Source: Pandoraea eparura (GTDB lineage Bacteria > Pseudomonadota > Gammaproteobacteria > Burkholderiales > Burkholderiaceae). Taken from it: a stretch of 64,000 nucleotides of DNA. Positions 54,707 through 64,000 of the stretch are shown one piece after another; within the stretch, counting starts at the first letter, position 1, and each line of letters opens with the position of its first letter. Where the stretch lies: positions 310,001 to 374,000 of the forward strand of contig NZ_CABPSH010000002.1 of assembly GCF_902459725.1 (NCBI RefSeq), written 5' to 3'. Position numbers and translations under genes: made by a program. The notes under the pieces are model-generated. The model was not told the origin of the DNA, ran no database searches, and saw nothing but the letters and a program-made list of their open reading frames with translations.

Positions 54707-55366
54707 ATGCCTGCCGTCGTCATTGCATTCGCCGGACTGATTCTCGCGCTGTGTGCTACCGGCCTGTCTAGACGTCGCAACGTTGCCCTCGCGGTGTTCG
54801 CCAGTGCGAGCGTGTTGCTGACGGGCTGCTCCGGGGCGCCGCCCAACCCCAACCCTCGTGCTGATGTCCCGCTTCACACGGTGCCCGTCGACCTGCCGCG
54901 ATACATGGGCAAGTGGTACGTGATTGCCAACATTCCCTACTTCGCGGAACGCGACTTCGTCGGCAGCCGCGCCGAGTGGAAATTGCGTGACGACGGCAAG
55001 ATCGACGATCACTTCTATGGCCGCAAGGACGGGTTCGACCAACCGGAGCGCCACTACAAGTTCCTCGATAGCGTGGTGCCGGGCAGTGGTGGCGGAGAGT
55101 GGCGGGTGCGCCTGTTCTGGCCCATCTACGTCTCGCAGCTCACCGTGTATGTCGATCCGGATTATCGGTACACGCTGCTCGCCTATCCCGACAAGTCGTT
55201 GGGCTGGATCTTTTCGCGCGAGCCGACAATGGACGACGCGACCTACCGCGCACTGCTGTCGCGCTTCGATGCCATGGGATACGACACCACGCGTTTCCGG
55301 CGCGTGCCGCAGCTTCCCGAGCAGCTCGGTCAGCCGGGCTTCGCCACACCGGGGAAAAGCGAATGA
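54707..55366 (+). CDS. Lipocalin (Blc-like) lipoprotein
   Basis: 219 residues. N-terminal hydrophobic segments end in a lipobox LLTGC at about residue 43. The lipocalin barrel follows, with the GxW motif in RYMGKWYVIANIP and LTVYVDPDYRYTLLAYPD. Bacterial lipocalins of the Blc type bind fatty acids or lysophospholipids at the outer membrane. GGAG precedes ATG 54707. Its stop overlaps the next gene's start (ATGA). Confidence 0.92.
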   Translation: MPAVVIAFAGLILALCATGLSRRRNVALAVFASASVLLTGCSGAPPNPNPRADVPLHTVPVDLPRYMGKWYVIANIPYFAERDFVGSRAEWKLRDDGKIDDHFYGRKDGFDQPERHYKFLDSVVPGSGGGEWRVRLFWPIYVSQLTVYVDPDYRYTLLAYPDKSLGWIFSREPTMDDATYRALLSRFDAMGYDTTRFRRVPQLPEQLGQPGFATPGKSE

Positions 55367-55893
55367 AGGCGCGCCATCTGGCCAGCGCGATTGTGTGTTT
55401 GGTCGGCGCGCTGGCAACGTCACCGGCATGGTCGGGATGTCGCGATGCATTGACATCGGCCCATCGCGTTGGCGCGGGAGAGTTCTGCGTGCTGGGCTTC
55501 TGTCTCTACAAGGCCGAGCTTTGGTCGCCGCAGACGCCCGTCTCGGCCGACACGCCCTTCGCGCTCGTCCTCAAATACGAACGAAGTGTGAGCGGGGAGC
55601 GCATGGTTTCGACCGGCATTGACGAGATGCAGCGACTGGCCCCGCGTCCGATCGCGAACGACACGCTCAATGCGTGGCGCGAGGACATGCAGCGGGCGTT
55701 CGGCGACGTGTCGCGCGGAGACGAGCTTTGCGGCGTCTATCTGCCCGGGCGGGGCGCGCGTTTCTATACGAACGGGACACTGAAGGCCGACGTTCGCGAC
55801 CTGGCGTTCGCGCGGGCATTCTTCGGCATCTGGCTCGACCCGAACACGCGCGCGCCCTCGCTTCGCAGACATTTGCTGGGCGAAAGCCCATGA
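55363..55893 (+). CDS. Chalcone isomerase-like exported protein
   Basis: 176 residues with a signal peptide (LASAIVCLVGALATSPAWS). The body resembles the bacterial chalcone-isomerase-like family: GAGEFCVLGFCLYKAELWSP, FALVLKYERSVSGERMVSTG, and FARAFFGIWLDPNTR at the end. The enzymatic role in bacteria is unknown; a fatty-acid-binding function is plausible. It is translationally coupled to the lipocalin gene and followed by DUF2878, so the three act as one unit. Confidence 0.85.
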   Translation: MKARHLASAIVCLVGALATSPAWSGCRDALTSAHRVGAGEFCVLGFCLYKAELWSPQTPVSADTPFALVLKYERSVSGERMVSTGIDEMQRLAPRPIANDTLNAWREDMQRAFGDVSRGDELCGVYLPGRGARFYTNGTLKADVRDLAFARAFFGIWLDPNTRAPSLRRHLLGESP

Positions 55894-55899
55894 TCGGCC

Positions 55900-56496
55900 G
55901 TGGCATTGCGACAGCGTGACCCAGCGCTTGTCAGTCGCCACCTGGGCCTGCTTTATCTCGCGCTCGGCCAGGTGGGATGGTTCACGTGCGTGCTTAGCGC
56001 CGCCAGGGCAGACGGATGGATCGGCGTTGCGCTCGTGGCGGCGATGTCGGCGGGTCATCTGTGTCTGGTCCGGCGGCCACTTCGCGAGGCTGCGTTTCTC
56101 GTCGTCGTCACGGTGCTGGGTTTCGGATGGGAGTGCGTCGTTTTTCGCACCGGCTGGATCGCCTACCCCAATGGCGTGCTTGTCGCCGGATACGCGCCTT
56201 ACTGGATGGCCGGGCTCTGGGCGCTTTTCGCCTTGCAGGTCAATGCCGTCTTCGCGTCGCTGCGCCGTCGCTGGTTCCTGTGCGCCGTGCTTGGCGCGGT
56301 GGGTGGCCCGCTGTCGTTTCGCGCTGGGGCGGCTTTGGGGGCCGTCACGTTCATCGACTTCTGGCGAGCGTTCGCCCTGATTGGCGCGGGATGGGCCGTC
56401 ATGCTGCCCGGACTGATCGCGCTGGGGGCGGCGATCGGTTCGCGGCCGATCGCCTCCGGCACGGCTACCGACGCCATGGGACATGGCGATCGGTAG
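55900..56496 (+). CDS. DUF2878 family membrane protein
   Basis: 198-residue inner-membrane protein with about six hydrophobic segments, including LLYLALGQVGWFTCVL, AAFLVVVTVLGFGWECV and APYWMAGLWALFALQVN; the latter matches the DUF2878 family. Function unknown. GTG 55900 is six bases after the chalcone-isomerase-like stop. In other proteobacteria DUF2878, lipocalin and chalcone-isomerase-like genes often occur near lipid-modification genes; only these three are here. Confidence 0.82.
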   Translation: MALRQRDPALVSRHLGLLYLALGQVGWFTCVLSAARADGWIGVALVAAMSAGHLCLVRRPLREAAFLVVVTVLGFGWECVVFRTGWIAYPNGVLVAGYAPYWMAGLWALFALQVNAVFASLRRRWFLCAVLGAVGGPLSFRAGAALGAVTFIDFWRAFALIGAGWAVMLPGLIALGAAIGSRPIASGTATDAMGHGDR

Positions 56497-56751
56497 TCAG
56501 TCGGCAGTCATGCGGTAGCCATCCTCCTCAACGATGACCGTGACAGCGCCCCCAATGCGCGTGGCGATCTGCGCGAACGGCATCAGCGACATCCGGTCCG
56601 CTGCGGTCAGGATCGCGACGTCGCCCGTGCCGCCCAGACCGATGGGCGTGTCGAAGACGGCCCACCAGCGCTGCTTGAGCGATATGGGCGGTGCGGCACT
56701 CGCCGGGCCTTGCCCCGCTGCGGTGGATTCCATCGAGGAGTCTGCGTTCAT
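56497..56751 (-). CDS. Small hypothetical protein
   Basis: 84 residues, not recognised. Ala/Ser/Gly-rich N-terminus, then [19 protein letters not shown] and an amphipathic C-terminal half ([16 protein letters not shown]). No signal peptide. It starts 13 bases after the stop of the atoE remnant on the same strand and may once have been its partner gene. No clear ribosome site. Its stop abuts the DUF2878 stop. Confidence 0.5.
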   Translation of the reverse strand: MNADSSMESTAAGQGPASAAPPISLKQRWWAVFDTPIGLGGTGDVAILTAADRMSLMPFAQIATRIGGAVTVIVEEDGYRMTAD

Positions 56752-56764
56752 ATTGTGATGTGGG

Positions 56765-57034
56765 TTACACCAGGAACAGCATGGCGGCGCCGTAGATCAC
56801 GAGCCCGACGAGGAAGGTCACGACCGTAAATCCGAGCACGCGTTGCGCGCCAATGCCGGCCATCGCCACGACGGGGGCGGCCCAGAACGGTTGCATCATG
56901 TTGGAGACCTGCTCGCCCATCGCCACCGCCATGGTCGTGGCGGGCACCGAGGCATGCAGCGCCACGGCGGCCGGCACCACGAACGGACCTTGCACGGCCC
57001 AGTGACCGCCACCGCTCGGGATGAAGAACGTCAC
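56765..57034 (-). pseudogene. Remnant of short-chain fatty acid transporter (atoE), C-terminal end
   Basis: Only about 89 codons remain. They match the C-terminal end of AtoE/TIGR00366 short-chain fatty acid transporters: FIPSGGGHWAVQGPFVVPAA, then VAMGEQVSNMMQPFWAAPVV and a final membrane segment. Full-length members have roughly 440-470 residues. Just upstream the reading breaks by frameshift (a related-looking frame continues to about 57110 and ends at TGA), after which the sulfurtransferase gene begins. The listed start is simply the first possible codon (GTG). Confidence 0.8.
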
Positions 57035-57138
57035 GAGACAGCGCAGATGACGATGCGCAGCTTGCGCGGGGCGGGGGGTGCCGACGTGTAAATTGCGCTG
57101 GCATCGGCCGATGCCGCTGCGGTGCGTGGGGCACGGAT

Positions 57139-57999
57139 CTAGTACGGCAACCCCTCGTCAATGGGCAGCGATGGATCCCTTGACCATTCATTCCACGAGC
57201 CGAGGTAAAGGCGCACGTCCTTGATACCAGCCTCCTCCAGTGCAACAAATGTGTTGGAGGCTCGCGCCCCTTTGAAGCAAAACACAACAACGGGCGTATC
57301 GCGACCAATCCCCACGGTCGCACACTCGGCAAGAATCTCTGCGGGCGATTTGAACATCTGACCAGTGGGGGTCGGTTTCATCATTCGATACCACTCTAGC
57401 CAGACCGAGCCGGGAATGCGGCCCTTTCGGGGGCAAAAGTCCTTGCCATAAGGTGACGAGCTTTCGGCAATCCATTCATCGACGTCGCGCACATCGAGCT
57501 TCACGATGTGCGGGTCTGCAACGGCGTCCTTCATCCCCGCCAGGTCGACAAGGATGCGGCTTGCGCTCGTGTCTGCGGGAAACTCGGCGGGCGTCGGCGA
57601 AGGCACTTCCGTCGTGCTTGGCAGCCCAGCGGCACGCCATGCACTGTAACCACCGTGCAGTACCTTGATTTTGTCACGCGGATAGCCGAGATAACGAAGC
57701 AGGACATACCCCCGGCAGGATTGGCCAAATCCAGTTGTCATCGACTGTTCGTAGATGACCGCCGTCTCCTTCCCGGACAATCCGGCCTTCGCAAATGCTT
57801 CGGTAAATTTTTCGCGCAAGGCGGCAAGACCTTGTGGCGTTGAGGTCGCCAGATAGGTAAATATCTCATGGATATTCACCGCGCCTGGCAGATGCGCTTC
57901 GGCAAAACTCGCCGCGTCTCGTGTATCGATGAGCACGACCGGCCCGGACTGAATCAACTGTGTCAATTCAACTGGTGAAATGAGAACTCTCTCGTGCAT
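57139..57999 (-). CDS. Thiosulfate/3-mercaptopyruvate sulfurtransferase (two rhodanese domains)
   Basis: 286-residue two-domain rhodanese. The N-terminal domain (VVLIDTRDAASFAEAHLPGA) lacks an active-site Cys loop of the usual form; the C-terminal domain has DVRDVDEW and the active-site loop VVFCFKGARASNTF with catalytic Cys. It transfers sulfane sulfur to thiol acceptors. Two lines I counted (57661-57720 and 57841-57900) are 52-53% G+C against 67% at 56041-56100, suggesting acquisition. A perfect FNR-type box lies 127 bases upstream. Confidence 0.88.
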   Translation of the reverse strand: MHERVLISPVELTQLIQSGPVVLIDTRDAASFAEAHLPGAVNIHEIFTYLATSTPQGLAALREKFTEAFAKAGLSGKETAVIYEQSMTTGFGQSCRGYVLLRYLGYPRDKIKVLHGGYSAWRAAGLPSTTEVPSPTPAEFPADTSASRILVDLAGMKDAVADPHIVKLDVRDVDEWIAESSSPYGKDFCPRKGRIPGSVWLEWYRMMKPTPTGQMFKSPAEILAECATVGIGRDTPVVVFCFKGARASNTFVALEEAGIKDVRLYLGSWNEWSRDPSLPIDEGLPY

Positions 58000-58288
58000 G
58001 GCAACCCCCCATCTCGTTTCGCCTGAGGGTGGCCCGAACAGAGGACCACATCCCGATGCGGTGCACACTGGCAAGCTCGGCGCCCACTTGTCGAAATAAA
58101 TCTAGGCGAAGACGGACGAACCACTTTGATGCTTATCAAAGGAAAATCCGAGAGGGAATCCCATACGGGCGGTCGTACCACCAGCCCCGGCGCTGAAGAT
58201 GAAAACCGCGCCTGTGGCACGTGCTTTGGCTATCCGATTTAGCCGGTTCCGCAGAGTCATTACTGCAGTACGAAAGCGCGCGACACAC
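58000..58288. other. A+T-richer non-coding stretch upstream of the sulfurtransferase gene
   Basis: No convincing gene; an open frame on the minus strand (58102-58356) overlaps the ssb terminator and shows no family character. The stretch contains the FNR-type box at 58126-58139 and looks compositionally like the sulfurtransferase gene. Confidence 0.45.
58126..58139. promoter_or_regulatory. Perfect FNR/Anr-type box
   Basis: TTGAT-GCTT-ATCAA matches the FNR consensus TTGAT-N4-ATCAA exactly, and the symmetry extends to CTTTGAT/ATCAAAG. It is 127 bases upstream of the sulfurtransferase start, so oxygen-responsive control by an FNR/Anr-like protein is likely. Confidence 0.7.
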
Positions 58289-58328
58289 ATAAAAACAAAT
58301 GGCCCGCACCGAGGGAGGTTGCGGGCCA
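58289..58328 (-). terminator. Rho-independent terminator of ssb
   Basis: Inverted repeat TGGCCCGCA/TGCGGGCCA (58300-58308 and 58320-58328). In the minus direction it is followed by a T-rich run (TTTGTTTTTA, 58289-58299). It lies about 40 bases after the ssb stop. Confidence 0.85.
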
Positions 58329-58365
58329 GCGACTTACACTTTCCAGACGTGCTCAAGTGCGGGTA

Positions 58366-58878
58366 TTAGAACGGAATATCGTCATCCATGTCGTCAAAAC
58401 CGCCGCCCGACTGCTTGGCCGGTGCTTGCTGACGGCCACCGCCGCCACCGCCACCGCCGCGCGAATAGCCACCACCACCGCCTTCGTCGCCACCGCCACC
58501 GCCACCGCGCGAGTAGCCACCGCCACCCTCACCGCCACCGCCGCTACGGCCCCCCAGCATCTGCATCTGGTCTGCCACGATTTCCGTGCTGTAACGCTCG
58601 GTGCCGTCCTGCGCCTGATACTTGCGCGTGCGGATACGACCTTCGATGTACACCGACGAGCCCTTCTTCAGGTACTCATTGACGATTTCCGCAAGCCGGC
58701 CGAAGAACGACACGCGGTGCCATTCCGTCAGTTCCTTGAACTCGCCAGACTGCTTGTCCTTGTATCGATCGGTCGTCGCCAGACGAATGTTCGCGACCGC
58801 ATCGCCGCTCGGCATGTAGCGGACTTCGGGGTCGGCGCCAAGGTTGCCGACCAGGATCACTTTGTTGACTGATGCCAT
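58366..58878 (-). CDS. ssb: Single-stranded DNA-binding protein
   Basis: 170 residues: OB-fold in the first 110 ([40 protein letters not shown]), a long Gly-rich linker with two YSRGGGGGG-type copies, and the acidic tip DDMDDDIPF that recruits replication and repair proteins. It coats single-stranded DNA during replication, repair and recombination. It follows the MFS gene by 30 bases and ends at a clear terminator. Confidence 0.97.
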   Translation of the reverse strand: MASVNKVILVGNLGADPEVRYMPSGDAVANIRLATTDRYKDKQSGEFKELTEWHRVSFFGRLAEIVNEYLKKGSSVYIEGRIRTRKYQAQDGTERYSTEIVADQMQMLGGRSGGGGEGGGGYSRGGGGGGDEGGGGGYSRGGGGGGGGRQQAPAKQSGGGFDDMDDDIPF

Positions 58879-58908
58879 AAATCTTTCTCCGGTATTGCTG
58901 ATATCCGA

Positions 58909-60132
58909 TCAGGATTGACGAGGCGCTGGCGTCCTCATCGGTGCGGCGATTATAAGCCACACGACAGCCCCGGCTGAACAAGTCAGGAAGATTGCGTTTT
59001 GACCGTAGTGGGTCATCAGAAAACCCCCTATCGCCCCGCCGCAGAACAACCCAAGCGCCTGGGTCGTGTTGTACACGCCTACCGCCGCACCCTTGCGCTG
59101 CCCCGGCGCCAGCTTCGACACCAGCGACGGCTGCGACGCCTCCAGCACGTTGAAGCCCAGGAAGTACACGAACAGCACGCACGCAATCACGCCCACCGTC
59201 GGCGGCAATCCGCCCAGCGCCGCCTGCGCCACCGCCACCAGCGCAATCGCCGAGAGCAGCACCACCTTCATCTTGCCCCGCTTCTCGGCCGCGATGATCG
59301 CCGGCACCATCGCCACGAACGACAACCCCATCACCGGCAGATACACCTCCCAGTGCTGCGCGACCGGCAACCCCGCCGCCACCAGCATGCGCGGCATCGC
59401 CACGAACAGCGCCGTCTGCGTCGCATGCAGCACGAACACGCCGAAATTCAGGCGCAACAACTCAGGGTTGTGCAGCACCTCCGAGAACGGCGCCGGGCCC
59501 ACCTTGGGATGCGCAGGCGGCGTCGGCACGACCCACACCACCACGAAAATCGCCAGCACCGCCAGAATGCCGATGGCCGAGAACAGACCGCTCATGCCCA
59601 GCCAGTGATAAAGGAACGGTGCACACACGATAGCCACCGCAAACGACACGCCAATGCTGGCGCCGATCATCGCCATCGCCTTCGTGCGGTTGGCTTCGCT
59701 CGTCAGATCCGCCACACAAGCCATGACGGCCGAGGAAATGGCCCCCGCGCCCTGGATCGCCCGGCCGACGATGATCCACGCCAGGTCGTGCGCCAGCGCC
59801 GCCACGAGCGAGCCGATCGCAAACACGATCAGACCGAACACGATGACAGGCTTGCGTCCGAGCCGATCGGAAGCCCAGCCATACGGAATATAGAGCAGGG
59901 ACTGCGTCAGACCATAGATGCCGATGGCCAGCCCGACGAGAAAAGTGTTGTTGCCGCCCGGAATCGTCTGCGCGAACACCGAGAAAACCGGCATGATCAG
60001 AAACAGACCGAGCATGCGCAGCGCAAAAATCCCCGCGAGCGATGCACTCGCGCGCACTTCTAGCGGGGTCATGCGGCCACCTCGGCCGCGCGTCGTGGCA
60101 GGGGAAGCGGAAGTCACGGAATCGGTAGACAT
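58909..60132 (-). CDS. MFS transporter (drug/efflux type)
   Basis: 407-residue 12-helix major facilitator: LRMLGLFLIMPVFSVFAQ in helix 1, GWASDRLGRKPVIVFG in loop 2-3, RAIQGAGAISSAVMA in helix 4 and the motif-C-like GASIGVSFAVAIVCAP in helix 5 expected of exporters. ATG 60132 follows AGGACGTA. The order uvrA - MFS - ssb is common in Burkholderiales. Substrate unknown. Confidence 0.92.
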   Translation of the reverse strand: MSTDSVTSASPATTRGRGGRMTPLEVRASASLAGIFALRMLGLFLIMPVFSVFAQTIPGGNNTFLVGLAIGIYGLTQSLLYIPYGWASDRLGRKPVIVFGLIVFAIGSLVAALAHDLAWIIVGRAIQGAGAISSAVMACVADLTSEANRTKAMAMIGASIGVSFAVAIVCAPFLYHWLGMSGLFSAIGILAVLAIFVVVWVVPTPPAHPKVGPAPFSEVLHNPELLRLNFGVFVLHATQTALFVAMPRMLVAAGLPVAQHWEVYLPVMGLSFVAMVPAIIAAEKRGKMKVVLLSAIALVAVAQAALGGLPPTVGVIACVLFVYFLGFNVLEASQPSLVSKLAPGQRKGAAVGVYNTTQALGLFCGGAIGGFLMTHYGQNAIFLTCSAGAVVWLIIAAPMRTPAPRQS

Positions 60133-60564
60133 TACGTCCTGAGAGATGGAAAAAGCGCGCGCAACATCGTGCAGCCTCGGAATCGTCTGATGATTGCGGC
60201 CCCAGCGCCCGGCGCGTCGCCGCCCAATGGGCGCGTCGATGACCGTCTGGACGGCGGTCCGGCGCCAGCCCCCTGGAAAGCGAGCAATTCGCCCCCACCT
60301 ACGGCCCATGCCGGTGTATCGCCCGAATCGACCCGTCAGTCGGTTCGGCCTTGGCCACCAAACTTAGGTATATTAGCAGGTTTAGCCGCCCGGATTTTCC
60401 CCCAGCGGCCCGCCCGACCGCTCCCGCCGCCTGCGGCGTCGACACCCCGGCCAACGCCGCGCCGACGCCGCGCGACGTCCCGGGAAACTCGGACTCTTGG
60501 GGGCCGGAAACCGCCCCGCGACAATTCGCCGCGCGGCTTCCTCGGCGACGACCCGGAACCGTGA
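60133..60564. other. Divergent promoter region of MFS-ssb and uvrA
   Basis: About 430 bases, very G+C-rich on the uvrA side. The A+T-rich patch at 60358-60385 (containing TATATT, 60369-60374) is the likely promoter area. I see no sequence close to a CTGT-N8-ACAG LexA box. Confidence 0.45.
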
Positions 60565-63429
<2,865 letters not shown>

Positions 63430-63518
63430 GCGCCCCGTTCGGGCTGGCGGTTCGTGACGGCACGGGCGAGCGCCGCCTGTGCCGTCGCGACCGCGTGTTT
63501 TTACAAGGACGTCATTGC

Positions 63519-64000
63519 ATGGAACCGCGCTCTGGCTGGCATCCGGATCGGGATGCCTGGATCGAACTGGCGAGCTATGGCGCCGCCGCCCTGGCCCTTT
63601 GGCTGATTCTCAGCATCCACCTGCTCTCGGTGGTGCTCGCAGGGACGGTCGTCTATCAGCTCGTGCACGTGCTCGGGCCGCGCCTGCAACTGCGCATCTC
63701 CAGCGAGCGCGCCCGGCTGGTCGCCGTCGCCCTGCTCTCGGCGGTGATCGTCGCGCTGATGACTGCCATCATCTTCGGCATCATCACCTTCTTCCGCAGC
63801 GATGCCGGGCATCTGCAACACCTCAACGGCAAGATGATGGATGTGGTCGAACAGGCACGTGCGCAGTTGCCCGCCTGGCTCACGGCACGCCTGCCGGCCG
63901 ACAGCGACGACATCCACCAGTCGATCACCGGCTACCTGAAAGACCACACCCAGGAGATGTCGCTCGTCGGCAAGGAAGCCCTCAATGCGATGGTGCACAT
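63519..64000 (+). CDS. AI-2E family transporter, 5' part only
   Basis: First 160 residues of a membrane protein of the AI-2E/PerM family. Hydrophobic segments at about residues 19-45 and 69-92 (LVAVALLSAVIVALMTAIIFGIITFF) are followed by a soluble stretch (AQLPAWLTARLPADSDDIHQ). Members are inner-membrane exporters or sodium/proton antiporters of mostly unknown substrate. AAGGA is ten bases before the ATG. The reading stays open to the right edge. Confidence 0.8.
   Translation, partial: MEPRSGWHPDRDAWIELASYGAAALALWLILSIHLLSVVLAGTVVYQLVHVLGPRLQLRISSERARLVAVALLSAVIVALMTAIIFGIITFFRSDAGHLQHLNGKMMDVVEQARAQLPAWLTARLPADSDDIHQSITGYLKDHTQEMSLVGKEALNAMVH

Noticed and set aside
58102-58356. 84-codon minus-strand open frame
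   Set aside because: Begins inside the ssb terminator and spans the FNR-type box; no family features.

Overview
The window is dense, high-G+C DNA (about 65% by eye; 67% in one 60-base line I counted) carrying only chromosomal-type genes. Gene content points to a beta-proteobacterium of the Burkholderiaceae, with Pandoraea as my best guess: lldP-lutABC, a gentisate operon, ssb-MFS-uvrA, ruvA, many LysR regulators and many metabolite-proton symporters. The genus is an inference from gene content; no rRNA or other phylogenetic marker lies in the window. I see no tRNA, rRNA, insertion sequence, prophage or CRISPR array.

Layout. 1-2476: a class A penicillin-binding protein running off the left edge. 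2538-8187: L-lactate uptake and oxidation (FCD-type GntR regulator, lldP, lutA, lutB, lutC) with a perfect regulator-type inverted repeat. 8233-9060: a cytochrome b561 gene and a candidate small RNA with three anti-Shine-Dalgarno CCTCC motifs. 9387-15859: oxidoreductases, a luciferase-like flavoprotein with an HxlR regulator, and an aspartoacylase-like hydrolase beside an MFS symporter. 16151-20951: an exported alpha/beta hydrolase; a MarR regulator divergent from an M20 amidohydrolase and its MFS symporter; a DUF190 protein. 21370-27639: an unknown exported protein, then a minus-strand module of Tat-exported binding protein, two permeases, agmatinase-family ureohydrolase, ATPase and RidA, with a divergent LysR. 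28023-31926: a KgtP-like symporter, a LysR, an isolated ruvA, and the LysR of the gentisate cluster. 32121-37470: the glutathione-dependent gentisate pathway (gentisate dioxygenase, fumarylpyruvate hydrolase, maleylpyruvate isomerase, 3-hydroxybenzoate 6-hydroxylase, aromatic-acid transporter). 37742-43535: a 2-hydroxyacid dehydrogenase, a zinc-ribbon protein, an AraC regulator with an aldo/keto reductase, ilvE and a YitT-like membrane protein. 43520-48482: a 2-aminoadipate/lysine catabolic set. 48483-52902: M20 hydrolase, diaminopropionate ammonia-lyase, carbamoylase-type hydrolase and Lrp regulator. 52987-56751: envelope proteins (fasciclin, lipase-like, lipocalin, chalcone-isomerase-like, DUF2878). 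56765-57999: an atoE remnant beside a lower-G+C sulfurtransferase gene preceded by a perfect FNR-type box. 58366-64000: ssb, an MFS exporter, uvrA, and the start of an AI-2E family gene.

How the genes work together. Most of the window consists of self-contained catabolic modules, each with its own regulator, transporter and enzymes, and most divergent promoter regions hold a clear inverted repeat. Products feed central metabolism: lactate to pyruvate, 3-hydroxybenzoate to pyruvate plus fumarate, 2-aminoadipate to D-2-hydroxyglutarate, and diaminopropionate to pyruvate plus ammonia.

The least explained signal is a set of short tandem repeat arrays that start at, or shortly after, stop codons. 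In two of them (11661-11786 and 22053-22151) most 9-base units carry another stop codon in frame with the preceding gene.
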